A stretch of 64,000 nucleotides of DNA, from positions 52,843-116,842 of the forward strand of contig NZ_JAFBBD010000011.1 in assembly GCF_016906995.1 (NCBI RefSeq), read 5' to 3'. Source of the DNA: Spongiibacter marinus (GTDB lineage Bacteria; Pseudomonadota; Gammaproteobacteria; Pseudomonadales; Spongiibacteraceae). The position numbers and the translations under genes were made by a program. The notes under the pieces are model-generated. The model was not told the origin of the DNA. It made no database searches and saw only the letters and a list, made by a program, of their open reading frames with translations. Each line of letters opens with the position of its first letter. Position 1 is the first letter of the stretch. Positions 26,895 to 35,791 of this stretch are shown here, piece after piece.

Positions 26895-27785
26895 GTGTCT
26901 CAATTAGAACTTGGTATCGCAGCGTTTTTGCAGCGTGAGTCGTTGCCGGCCAGGTATTCCCAGCAAATCCATGAGTATTTTCTGCCCTTTATTCAGGGGT
27001 ATCTGGCAGCCCCGGCCGAGGGTGTTCGCGTGCTGGGTATTCACGGCGCGCAAGGCAGTGGTAAATCCACGTTAACGGCCTTTTATCAATGGTATTTGAG
27101 TGAGTGTTGTGGCCTTCGCGTGGCGGCTATCTCTTTGGATGATTTCTACCTCTCCCCTGAACAGCGCGAACAATTGGCGCAGCAGGTTCACCCCTTACTC
27201 GCTACCCGAGGCGTGCCTGGCACGCACGATGTTGCCTTGGCTCGTCGCACCTTGTCCGCGCTCAGGGCAGGCGAGGCGTGCTCGTTACCGCGATTTGATA
27301 AAGCGCGGGATCGCGCCTTTCCCTCAGTCGAATGGCCTCAGGTGAGCGGTGTCGATGTGGTGATTTTCGAGGGCTGGTGCCTGGGGGTGCCCCCTCAGCG
27401 GGATGCCGAATTACGTGACCCAATTAACGCCCTGGAGCATGGCGAAGATGCCTCGGGAAACTGGCGCCGCTGGGTGAATGAGCAGTTGCAAGCGGTGTAT
27501 CAACCGCTGTTTGCCGAGCTCGATTATTTACTGATGCTGCAGGCGCCGAGCTTTGACTGTGTGGCACACTGGCGCAGTGAACAGGAAAAAAAGCTAATGG
27601 CTCGGCGAGCGAATGACCCCAACGCACAGTTTATGAGCGCCGCCCAGATACATCGGTTTATCAGCCATTACGAGCGCTTAACGCGGCATGCCATTACGGT
27701 GTTGCCGGCGCAGGCCGATGCCTGCATGGTGCTTGACGCTCAGCGCCGAGTGCGAGCATTACAGTACCGGGAGGCAGACTCGTGA
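26895..27785 (+). CDS. D-glycerate 3-kinase (GLYK-type P-loop kinase)
   Basis: The 296-aa product is a P-loop kinase with Walker A GAQGSGKST (51-59), SLDDFYL (80-86), the TRGVPGTHD segment, RFDKARDRAF and EGWCLG. These motifs match the plant/yeast D-glycerate 3-kinase family and its bacterial relatives rather than GarK/GlxK. It would make 3-phosphoglycerate from D-glycerate. The start is GTG with AGGAG 9 nt upstream. It opens a four-gene cluster with glucosyl-phosphoglycerate phosphatase and synthase and glucosylglycerate phosphorylase, and so would recapture the glycerate the phosphorylase releases. Confidence 0.85.
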   Translation: MSQLELGIAAFLQRESLPARYSQQIHEYFLPFIQGYLAAPAEGVRVLGIHGAQGSGKSTLTAFYQWYLSECCGLRVAAISLDDFYLSPEQREQLAQQVHPLLATRGVPGTHDVALARRTLSALRAGEACSLPRFDKARDRAFPSVEWPQVSGVDVVIFEGWCLGVPPQRDAELRDPINALEHGEDASGNWRRWVNEQLQAVYQPLFAELDYLLMLQAPSFDCVAHWRSEQEKKLMARRANDPNAQFMSAAQIHRFISHYERLTRHAITVLPAQADACMVLDAQRRVRALQYREADS

Positions 27786-28609
27786 AGCCCTGTGTTGTGT
27801 TTACCGACTTAGATGGCAGCTTACTCGACCACGACAGCTACTCGTTTGCGGCGGCCGCGCAAGCGCTGGCGTTGCTGGCGTTGCGCAACATCCCCTGGAT
27901 ATTGAACAGCAGCAAAACGGCCGCCGAGATGTCAGTACTCCGCCAACAGCTGAACAATCGTTATCCCTACATTGTCGAGAATGGCGCGGCGGTGATTTAC
28001 CCGGAGAATGCGCCGGACGGCTTGCGCGAGTGTCGCTGGGGGCGGGTAAAGCAATTGGCCCGCTGTCGAGAGGACTTCCTTCCACGCTTGCACCAGTGGC
28101 GAGCGGAGGAGGGGGTTCGCTTTCGCGGCTTTGCGGATATGAGTGCACCAGAGTTGTGCGACGAAACCGGGTTGACCCAAAATGAAGCGGAGGCGGCTTT
28201 GCAGCGGGAATATTCCGAGCCGATTGTCTGGCAGGGCGACGATGCGAGCTGGCAGCGCTTTGAGCGACGGTTAACGGCGGAGGGGCTCCGAGCTCAGCGT
28301 GGCGGACGATTTATTCATATCAGCGACCACTGCGACAAGGGGCAGGCCATGCTCTGGCTGGCGCCTCGTCTGGTCGAGGGCTGCCAGGCCCCTCGCACCA
28401 TTGCCTTGGGTGACGGCGGGAATGATGTGCCCATGCTCGCGCTGGCGGATGAGGCGGTGTTGATTCGCTCCCATGCCAATGCGCCACCGCCGGTTCCTGC
28501 GCCGAGAGGGCGCCTACAATTAACCGATGCTGTTGGCCCTGAGGGGTGGAATAGCGCTGTATTAGCGCTGTTGGACGACAACGCTAGAAACGGCACGGAA
28601 AATGCCTAG
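27782..28609 (+). CDS. Glucosyl-3-phosphoglycerate / mannosyl-3-phosphoglycerate phosphatase (HAD-IIB)
   Basis: It removes phosphate from glucosyl-3-phosphoglycerate to give glucosylglycerate. The 275-aa HAD-family protein has D9 and D11 in FTDLDGSLLD, ENGAA at about 66-70, Lys186 (motif III) and the motif IV GDGGNDVPM at 210-218. The overall shape matches MpgP/GpgP phosphatases. The GTG start overlaps the stop of the kinase gene (GTGA). The sugar moiety is assigned from the neighbouring synthase, not from this sequence; related enzymes accept both mannosyl and glucosyl substrates. Confidence 0.87.
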   Translation: MKPCVVFTDLDGSLLDHDSYSFAAAAQALALLALRNIPWILNSSKTAAEMSVLRQQLNNRYPYIVENGAAVIYPENAPDGLRECRWGRVKQLARCREDFLPRLHQWRAEEGVRFRGFADMSAPELCDETGLTQNEAEAALQREYSEPIVWQGDDASWQRFERRLTAEGLRAQRGGRFIHISDHCDKGQAMLWLAPRLVEGCQAPRTIALGDGGNDVPMLALADEAVLIRSHANAPPPVPAPRGRLQLTDAVGPEGWNSAVLALLDDNARNGTENA

Positions 28610-28704
28610 TAATGTATAGGTAATCGGGCGTCTGATTGCCACCTCGACAATGCTAGGGCAGCGAGGCGGCACGCACAGACGGACAATAACGACAGGGAAA
28701 CCCC

Positions 28705-29928
28705 ATGGCAGATTTTTATCAAAACGGCATCATCACCACATTGCATAATCTGGTTGATCGCCCCATTGAAGCCCTTGAGGCAGAGCTCAGCCAATTCGCG
28801 CAACATCGGCCGATGGCGCTGGTGTTGCCATCGCTGTTCTCCGAGCTTGAGGGACCGGCACTGGCGAATATCATTGATGAAATCGCCAAAGTCCCCTACA
28901 TCAACGAGGTGGTGATCGGCTTAGACCAAGCGGATGAGGCGCAGTACCGCCACGCCTTGGCCTTTTTCAACCGCCTTCCTCAGCGTCACAGAGTGTTATG
29001 GAATGATGGTCCGCGCCTGCGCGCCCTGGATGCCAAACTGCAAGGGCGCGGGCTGGCGCCGCTCGAGGCGGGCAAGGGGCGAAACGTTTGGTATTGCCTC
29101 GGCTACATATTGGCGTCTGGCGACAGTGAGGCGATCGCGCTGCATGACTGCGATATATTGACCTATGATCGACGCCTGCTTGCACAGCTGTTTTATCCGG
29201 TTGCCAACCCCGCTTTCAACTACGAGTTTTGCAAGGGTTTCTATGCGCGGGTTGCCGACGGCAGGATGAATGGCCGGGTTAGTCGCTTGTTGGTGACCCC
29301 CTTGATTCGCTCACTCAAAAAGATTTTTGGTGATCTCGATTACTTGGAGTATTTGGATAGCTATCGCTACCCCTTGTCCGGAGAATTCTCCATGCGACGA
29401 GACGTGCTCAATGACCTGCGTATCCCCAGCGACTGGGGGCTGGAGATCGGCGTACTGTCGGAGATGTACCGCAATTACTCGACGAACCGTCTCTGTCAGG
29501 CAGACATCGCGGATGCCTACGATCACAAGCATCAATCACTGTCTGCCGATAACGACGCCGGTGGCTTGTCGAAAATGTCTATCGACATATCCAAGGCGAT
29601 TTTTCGCAAGTTGGCGACTACCGGCGTGGTGTTTAACAGCGAGACCTTCCGCTCCATCAAAGCAACGTATTTTCGCGTGGCCTTGGACTTTGTTGAGAGC
29701 TATCGCAATGACGCCGTGATGAATGGTCTGGACCTGGATCTTCACCGAGAGGAAGAGGCGGTGGAGTTGTTTGCCGGCAATATTGTTAAAGCGGGCAATG
29801 ATTTTCTCGACAACCCGATGGAGACGCCCTTCATTCCCAGCTGGAACCGCGTGTGTAGCGCTGAGCCCCGACTTCCCGGCGAATTGCTGGCGGCGGTGGA
29901 CGCTGATATGGCCGAGTACAGCCAATGA
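28705..29928 (+). CDS. gpgS: Glucosyl-3-phosphoglycerate synthase (GT81)
   Basis: It transfers glucose from an NDP-glucose to 3-phosphoglycerate. The 407-aa GT-A glycosyltransferase has an early donor-site motif ALVLPSLFSELEGPAL (about 38-53). The metal-binding DCD lies at 148-150 in ALHDCDILTYD, and EFCKGFYARV together with GEFSMRRDV form the acceptor region. This is the GpgS signature. An AGGGA ribosome site precedes the ATG. A 95-bp gap separates it from the phosphatase gene. Its end overlaps the phosphorylase gene by 4 bp. Confidence 0.93.
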   Translation: MADFYQNGIITTLHNLVDRPIEALEAELSQFAQHRPMALVLPSLFSELEGPALANIIDEIAKVPYINEVVIGLDQADEAQYRHALAFFNRLPQRHRVLWNDGPRLRALDAKLQGRGLAPLEAGKGRNVWYCLGYILASGDSEAIALHDCDILTYDRRLLAQLFYPVANPAFNYEFCKGFYARVADGRMNGRVSRLLVTPLIRSLKKIFGDLDYLEYLDSYRYPLSGEFSMRRDVLNDLRIPSDWGLEIGVLSEMYRNYSTNRLCQADIADAYDHKHQSLSADNDAGGLSKMSIDISKAIFRKLATTGVVFNSETFRSIKATYFRVALDFVESYRNDAVMNGLDLDLHREEEAVELFAGNIVKAGNDFLDNPMETPFIPSWNRVCSAEPRLPGELLAAVDADMAEYSQ

Positions 29929-31676
29929 CAGGTAGCGACGCCCAGCAGCACTTGAAAGACAAGCTCTATGCGCATGTTGAGCATATCTACCCCGCTGAAA
30001 ATGCTGACAAGCTCGTAGAAAAAATGATTGCGCTGATGGACCTCAATCAGCGCTGTTTTATGCCTGAGCCACACAAGAACCTGTGGGACGAGCGCGACTG
30101 TTTAATGATTGCCTACGGCGATTCATTGCTCAAAGAGGGGGAGTGGCCGCTGCATACCTTGCACGACTTCTTGCGCAGCGAATGCCGTGGGGTGATCAGT
30201 GGTGTGCATATCTTGCCGTTCTATCCTTGGAGTTCTGATGACGGCTTTTCGGTTATCAACTACGTTGAGGTGAATCCGGCGCTGGGTGAGTGGCAGGACG
30301 TGAGCGCCATTGCTCGCGACTTCGATCTAATGGCTGACTTGGTCGTCAATCATTGCTCCAGCCGCAGTCAGTGGTTTGAAAATTACAAGCAGCGCCGCCA
30401 CCCGGGAAAGGACTACTTCGTAGAGGGTGACCCGCAATGGGACCTGTCTGCGGTGGTCAGGCCGCGAACCAGCGATTTGCTGGCGGAGGTGCAAACGCTA
30501 GACGGTAAGCGCCATGTCTGGTGCACCTTCAGCCACGACCAGGTTGACCTCAATTTTCGCAACCCCGAGGTGCTGCTGGAGTTTGTGCGCATTATTCGGC
30601 ACTACCTGGATCAGGGGGTAAAAATTTTTCGTCTCGATGCGGTTGCCTTTCTGTGGAAGGAGGTCGGTGGCAGCTGCCTAAATTTGAGTCAGACCCACGA
30701 AATTGTCAGGCTGTTTCGCAGCTTGGTTGAGCACGCCGCGCCAGATGCCATTCTGATTACAGAGACGAATATCCCGCTGCGAGAAAATTTGGCCTACTTC
30801 GGCAACGCCAATGAAGCGCATCTGGTGTACAACTTCTCATTGCCGCCACTGCTGCTCAATGCGCTGGTCAGCGGTGACAGCGCCGCGTTGACTAACTGGA
30901 TGATGGGAATGCCAGCGGCGCAGGACGGTACCAGTTACTTCAACTTTATTGCCTCTCACGACGGCATTGGTTTGCGCCCGGCCGAGGGCTTGTTGAGCGA
31001 TGCCGAAATTGATGACCTGGTGGCGCTGATGCAGCGCAGCGGTGGCCGGGTGTCGTGGCGCGCCTTGGGTAGTGGTGCCAGTCGCCCCTACGAGATTAAC
31101 ATTAGCTTGTTCGATGCGATGCGCCAGCGCCAGGGCGCGGGCGAGGATGGCTTCCAGGAGGCGCGTTTTCTCTGCGCTCACGCTTTGATGCTGGCCCTGC
31201 AGGGCATACCCGCGTTTTATATTCACAGCCTATTGGCGACGCCTAACGATGAGCAGCGCGTAGCGCATAGCAACCACAACCGCGCGATTAATCGTCACCA
31301 GTGGCAGGCTGACGAGCTCGCCAGCGCGCTGGCGGAGGGCGGTCATCACCGGCGGATATTCGATACCCTTAAAGCGATGATTCGTCGGCGCGCTCAGCAG
31401 CCGGCGTTTCACCCCAATGCCGCCCAGTACCCGCTTCACTTGGGCAGCGCCCTGTTTGGCCTGCGCCGAGAGAGCGTTGTTGAAGGCGCAGAGCAAACCC
31501 TGCTGGCAATCTACAACCTCAGTGCGGACACGCAGCGACTGCCCCTTGCCGAGCTGAATCTCGATGCTGGCTTGCGCTGGCGGGAATTGCTCAGCGGCGC
31601 GGAGATTGGCGCCGAGCGCGGCGATCTAATGCTGCCGCCCTATGCCTACTGCTGGCTGGCGGCTGACGCCGAGTAA
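29925..31676 (+). CDS. Glucosylglycerate phosphorylase (GH13_18, sucrose-phosphorylase-like)
   Basis: It cleaves a glucoside with phosphate to glucose-1-phosphate; glucosylglycerate is the likely substrate. The 583-aa GH13 barrel has the nucleophile Asp238 (FRLDAVAFLWKE), acid/base Glu280 (LITETN) and transition-state Asp346 (FIASHDGIGLRP). The HDGIGLRPAEG loop is of the type seen in E. coli YcjM-like glucosylglycerate phosphorylases rather than true sucrose phosphorylase. The ATG overlaps the gpgS stop (ATGA). Synthesis and phosphorolysis are thus co-encoded, and the released glycerate can be phosphorylated by the first gene of the operon. Confidence 0.88.
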   Translation: MTGSDAQQHLKDKLYAHVEHIYPAENADKLVEKMIALMDLNQRCFMPEPHKNLWDERDCLMIAYGDSLLKEGEWPLHTLHDFLRSECRGVISGVHILPFYPWSSDDGFSVINYVEVNPALGEWQDVSAIARDFDLMADLVVNHCSSRSQWFENYKQRRHPGKDYFVEGDPQWDLSAVVRPRTSDLLAEVQTLDGKRHVWCTFSHDQVDLNFRNPEVLLEFVRIIRHYLDQGVKIFRLDAVAFLWKEVGGSCLNLSQTHEIVRLFRSLVEHAAPDAILITETNIPLRENLAYFGNANEAHLVYNFSLPPLLLNALVSGDSAALTNWMMGMPAAQDGTSYFNFIASHDGIGLRPAEGLLSDAEIDDLVALMQRSGGRVSWRALGSGASRPYEINISLFDAMRQRQGAGEDGFQEARFLCAHALMLALQGIPAFYIHSLLATPNDEQRVAHSNHNRAINRHQWQADELASALAEGGHHRRIFDTLKAMIRRRAQQPAFHPNAAQYPLHLGSALFGLRRESVVEGAEQTLLAIYNLSADTQRLPLAELNLDAGLRWRELLSGAEIGAERGDLMLPPYAYCWLAADAE

Positions 31677-31802
31677 GGGCGGCCGGCCGCTAGGCGCACG
31701 AACTGTTCTTGTATTGACCCCCAATGTTACTCAACCGTTTCGGCGTATCTGCTATGCTTCGGCCTCGTTTTGTCCAATAGATTATGCACCACGAGGTTCG
31801 TG

Positions 31803-33596
31803 ATGGCCGATTATAAAGCTCCCCTGCGTGATATCGATTTTGTCTTGAATGACTTCCTTAATAGTGAACAACACTATGCTGGTCTGCAGGGCTGTGAGCA
31901 GCTTAGCAGTGACCTGATGGATGCGATCATTAGCGAAGGGGCCAAGTTCGCAGAGAACGTCGTTAACCCCATTGCCGCTACTGGTGATGAGCAGGGCTGT
32001 AAATTCGTTGATGGTAAGGTCTCTACGCCAGATGGTTTCAAGGAAGCCTTTCGCCAGTGGGGCGAAGGCGGCTGGCAGGCCTTGGGTGTACCTGCTGAAG
32101 ACGGTGGCCAGGGCTTGCCTTCGTCGCTTGGCACGGTGATTGGTGAAATGGTCGGCGCCCCGAGCTGGGCATTCAGTATGTACGGCGGCCTCGCATTGGC
32201 TCCCGTTACCTGCCTGCTTAACGGCGGCACTGAGGAGCAAAAACAGCGCTATCTCCCCAAACTGCTAAGCGGCGAGTGGGCAGGCACAATGTGTCTGACC
32301 GAGGCGCACTGTGGCTCCGACGTCGGCCTGCTGCGCACAAAAGCCACCAAGAATGACGATGGTACCTACACCCTGCAGGGCACCAAGATCTTTATCTCGG
32401 GTGGCGAGCAGGATATGACCGACAACATCATTCACGCCATTTTGGCGCGTGTTGACGGGGCGCCTGAGGGCACCAAGGGCGTGTCACTGTTTATCGCGCC
32501 GAAATACTGGGTGAATGAAGACGGCTCAACGGGCGACTTCAACAACATCAACTGCGGCTCCATTGAAAAGAAAATGGGTTTGAAAGCCTCGGCGACCTGC
32601 GTAATGAACTACGACGGCGCGCGGGCGGTGTTGTTGGGCGAAGAGAATCGCGGCTTGGAAATTATGTTTAAGCTGATGAACTCCGCCCGTTTGGGGACCG
32701 CCTTGCAAGGGCTGGCCATGGGTGAGATCGCCTATCAGGGTGCGATGGATTATGCCCGCGAGCGTTTGCAGATGCGCTCATTGACAGGGCCGAAGAACCC
32801 AGATGGCCCCGCCGACCCGATTATTGTTCACCCCGATGTGCGCCGAATGCTGCTTACTCAGAAGGCCTTTGTGGAAGGCCAGCGCGCGTTCATCTACTGG
32901 TTGGCTCAACAGGTGGATTTAACCAAGCACGGCGATGAAGAACAGCAGGCACACGCGGGCAAGTTGTTGGAGTTACTGACACCCATTGCCAAGGCATTCT
33001 GTACGGAAACGGCCCAAGAAGTTACCTACCTTGGCATGCAGGTATTTGGTGGTCACGGCTACATCAGTGAGCACGGCATGGAGCGCATCGCGCGTGATAA
33101 CCGCATCTCAACAGTGTACGAAGGAACCACTGGTATTCAGTCGCTGGACTTGATTGGCCGCAAGGTAATGGGCAGCGGTGGCGAAGTGCTGCGTCACTTT
33201 ACCAAAATCATTCACAAGTACTGCGAGTCTCACAAAGACAACAGTGCGATGACTGAATTTGTTGAACCGCTGGCGGCGCTGAACAAAGAGTGGGGCGAGC
33301 TCACCATGGCGGTGGGTGAAAAAGCGATGAACAATGCTGACGAAGTCGGCGCGGCGTCGGTGGATTACCTGATGTACTCCGGTTATGTCGCATTTGCCTA
33401 CATTTGGGCGCAAATGGCCGAGGTGGCCCAGCAGAAATTGGATGCCGGTGAAGACAACGGTCTGTACCGAGGTAAGGTTAAAACGGCGCGCTTCTACTTC
33501 CAGCGCCTGCTGCCGCGCACTGCAACCCACAAGGCGGCTATGCTAGCGGGGGCTGACGCGTTGATGGATGTTAGCGAAGACGAGTTTGTCTACTGA
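31803..33596 (+). CDS. Acyl-CoA dehydrogenase, long FadE/DmdC-like form
   Basis: This FAD enzyme oxidises an acyl-CoA at the alpha-beta position. The 597-aa product contains the ACAD core (CLTEAHCGSDVGLLRT; GTKIFISGGEQD; GMQVFGGHGYISEHGMERI) plus the extra C-terminal helical domain (about 470-595) typical of the ~600-aa class that includes DmdC and Pseudomonas FadE1/FadE2. Chain-length preference cannot be predicted. I start at ATG 31803 with GAGG 6 nt upstream. It has no partner beta-oxidation genes nearby. Confidence 0.93.
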   Translation: MADYKAPLRDIDFVLNDFLNSEQHYAGLQGCEQLSSDLMDAIISEGAKFAENVVNPIAATGDEQGCKFVDGKVSTPDGFKEAFRQWGEGGWQALGVPAEDGGQGLPSSLGTVIGEMVGAPSWAFSMYGGLALAPVTCLLNGGTEEQKQRYLPKLLSGEWAGTMCLTEAHCGSDVGLLRTKATKNDDGTYTLQGTKIFISGGEQDMTDNIIHAILARVDGAPEGTKGVSLFIAPKYWVNEDGSTGDFNNINCGSIEKKMGLKASATCVMNYDGARAVLLGEENRGLEIMFKLMNSARLGTALQGLAMGEIAYQGAMDYARERLQMRSLTGPKNPDGPADPIIVHPDVRRMLLTQKAFVEGQRAFIYWLAQQVDLTKHGDEEQQAHAGKLLELLTPIAKAFCTETAQEVTYLGMQVFGGHGYISEHGMERIARDNRISTVYEGTTGIQSLDLIGRKVMGSGGEVLRHFTKIIHKYCESHKDNSAMTEFVEPLAALNKEWGELTMAVGEKAMNNADEVGAASVDYLMYSGYVAFAYIWAQMAEVAQQKLDAGEDNGLYRGKVKTARFYFQRLLPRTATHKAAMLAGADALMDVSEDEFVY

Positions 33597-33615
33597 GACA
33601 ACGTTGTCTGCTAGC

Positions 33616-33646
33616 AAAAAAAACGGAGCCTTATGGCTCCGTTTTC
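33616..33646. terminator. Bidirectional terminator between acyl-CoA dehydrogenase gene and acs
   Basis: AAAACGGAGCC-TTAT-GGCTCCGTTTT is flanked by an A tract on the left and a broken T tract on the right. It lies between two convergent genes and can serve both. Confidence 0.9.
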
Positions 33647-33662
33647 GTTTCAGCTTATGGGG

Positions 33663-35600
33663 TTAGCGGTTGAGCCGCTGGTCGATCAGCTGGTCGACAA
33701 CCGAGGGGTCGGCCAGTGTTGAGGTGTCGCCGAGGTTCTCCAGCTCATTGGCGGCAACCTTGCGCAGGATGCGCCGCATAATTTTGCCGGAGCGGGTCTT
33801 GGGTAGCCCCGGTGCCCACTGAACCAGGTCCGGTTTTGCGATGGGGCCGATTTCCTGCACGCAGAGCGCGGTGAGTTCTTTAACCAGTTCCTCGCTGCCT
33901 TCTACGTCATGCATTAGCGTGACGTAGGCATAGATACCCTGGCCCTTCACATCGTGGGGGTAGCCGACCACTGCCGCTTCGGCGACCTTGTCGTGCAGTA
34001 CCAGAGCGCTTTCAACCTCGGCGGTACCCATGCGGTGGCCGGAGATATTCAGTACATCATCGACGCGGCCGGTAATCCAGTAGTCGCCGTCTTCATCGCG
34101 GCGCGCGCCGTCACCGGTGAAATAGTAGCCGGGGTAAGCGCTAAAGTAGGTGTCGATCATCCGTTGATGGTCGCCGTAGACGCTGCGAATTTGGCTAGGC
34201 CAGGAGCGTTTGATTACCAGCAGGCCTTCACCGGGGCCTTCAATTTCGTTGCCTTCGGTGTCCAGCAGGGCGGGCTCAACGCCAAAGAAGGGCTTGGTGG
34301 CTGCTCCCGGCTTCATGTCGGTGGCGCCGGGCAGGGGGGTGAGCATATGCGCGCCGGTTTCTGTTTGCCACCATGTGTCTACGATCGGGCAACGTTTGTC
34401 GCCAACAACGCGGTAGTACCACTCCCAGGCTTCTGGGTTGATCGGCTCACCGACGGTGCCCAGCAGTCGCAGACTACTGCGCGAGCTGCGCTCCACAAAT
34501 TCATCGCCTGCCCCCATGAGTGCGCGAATTGCCGTGGGTGCTGTGTAGAAAATACTGACATTGTGCTTGTCGATGACCTGCCAAAAGCGCGAGGCATCGG
34601 GGTAAGTGGGTACGCCCTCAAAGAGTAGCGTGGTCGCGCCATTAGCCAGTGGGCCGTATACGATATAGCTATGTCCGGTTACCCAGCCGACGTCGGCGGT
34701 ACACCAGTAGACCTCGCCGTCTTTGTAGTCAAAGACGTATTTGTGGCTCATGGCTGACTGCAACAGATAGCCAGCGCTGGTGTGCAGCACGCCTTTAGGT
34801 TTGCCGGTTGAGCCGGAGGTGTAGAGGATAAATAGAGGCGCCTCGCTCTCGACGGCCTCAGGGGCGCATTCGGCGCTTGCCGCCTGGGTGGCTTCTTCGT
34901 AGCAAACGTCGCGGCCTTCCTGCCAGCTGACATCGGCGCCGGTGCGGCGCACCACAATACAGCTGTCGACGGTGGGGCAGTCGGCGAGTGCTTTGTCGGC
35001 ATTCTCTTTCAAGGGAATTGCCTTGCCGCCGCGAACACCCTCATCAGCGGTGATCAGCATTTTGCATTCGGCGTTCTGAATGCGGTCTTTCAGTGCCTCG
35101 GGGGAGAACCCGCCGAATACCACTGAGTGCACGGCGCCGATGCGGGCGCAGGCCATCATGGCGTAAGCCGCCTCGGGAATCATCGGCATGTAAATGCATA
35201 CTCGATCGCCCTTCGTCACGCCGCGTGCTTTCAGCACGTTGGCGAGTTTGCACACCGCGGTGTGCAGTTCGCGGTAGCTGATATGAGCGCTGTCGCTGGG
35301 GTCGTCGCCCTCCCAGATAATCGCCGTTTGATCGCCGCGGCTTTCCAGGTGCCGGTCGATGCAGTTATAACTTACATTCAGCTTGCCACCGTCAAACCAG
35401 CTGGCTTCTCCCTTGGGGAAATCGTACTCACAGATATTGTTCCAAGGCGTGTCCCAGCTCAGCATTTCACTGGCTTGTTGCGCCCAGAAGGTGTCTGGGT
35501 CGTCGATGGATTGCCGATACATTTCTTCGTAGCGATCGCGATCAATATGCGCATCACGGGCAAAGGCTTCGGGTACGGAGTGGGGAGTAAAAGTCGTCAT
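33663..35600 (-). CDS. acs: Acetyl-CoA synthetase
   Basis: It activates acetate to acetyl-CoA through acetyl-AMP and supplies the glyoxylate shunt encoded nearby. The 645-aa product carries the AMP-binding signature [11 protein letters not shown], the [10 protein letters not shown] region and the C-terminal catalytic lysine K606 in [11 protein letters not shown], the site acetylated by Pat-type enzymes and reactivated by CobB. The length is standard. It is monocistronic and ends at a shared terminator. Confidence 0.97.
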   Translation of the reverse strand: MTTFTPHSVPEAFARDAHIDRDRYEEMYRQSIDDPDTFWAQQASEMLSWDTPWNNICEYDFPKGEASWFDGGKLNVSYNCIDRHLESRGDQTAIIWEGDDPSDSAHISYRELHTAVCKLANVLKARGVTKGDRVCIYMPMIPEAAYAMMACARIGAVHSVVFGGFSPEALKDRIQNAECKMLITADEGVRGGKAIPLKENADKALADCPTVDSCIVVRRTGADVSWQEGRDVCYEEATQAASAECAPEAVESEAPLFILYTSGSTGKPKGVLHTSAGYLLQSAMSHKYVFDYKDGEVYWCTADVGWVTGHSYIVYGPLANGATTLLFEGVPTYPDASRFWQVIDKHNVSIFYTAPTAIRALMGAGDEFVERSSRSSLRLLGTVGEPINPEAWEWYYRVVGDKRCPIVDTWWQTETGAHMLTPLPGATDMKPGAATKPFFGVEPALLDTEGNEIEGPGEGLLVIKRSWPSQIRSVYGDHQRMIDTYFSAYPGYYFTGDGARRDEDGDYWITGRVDDVLNISGHRMGTAEVESALVLHDKVAEAAVVGYPHDVKGQGIYAYVTLMHDVEGSEELVKELTALCVQEIGPIAKPDLVQWAPGLPKTRSGKIMRRILRKVAANELENLGDTSTLADPSVVDQLIDQRLNR

Positions 35601-35763
35601 GGCGCATCCTGTTTATTGCATTTATTGTGGCTGCCGGAATCCATTAGGCAGCGACCGATGCATTGAGCATACCTGCTGATAACACGCCGTTGAAGCCCAA
35701 ATAGACTAAAGTCGAAGGGGATTTTTTAGCGATATTTCCGCTCGAATGGGCGGATGGTGGGGC

Positions 35764-35782
35764 AAAAGGGCCCGAAGGCCCT
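35764..35782 (-). terminator. Terminator of the secreted flavoprotein gene
   Basis: On the minus strand the stem AGGGCC-TTCG-GGCCCT runs into TTTT, 10 bp after the stop codon. The TTCG tetraloop supports it; the T tract is short. Confidence 0.78.
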
Positions 35783-35791
35783 GTGCGCGAG

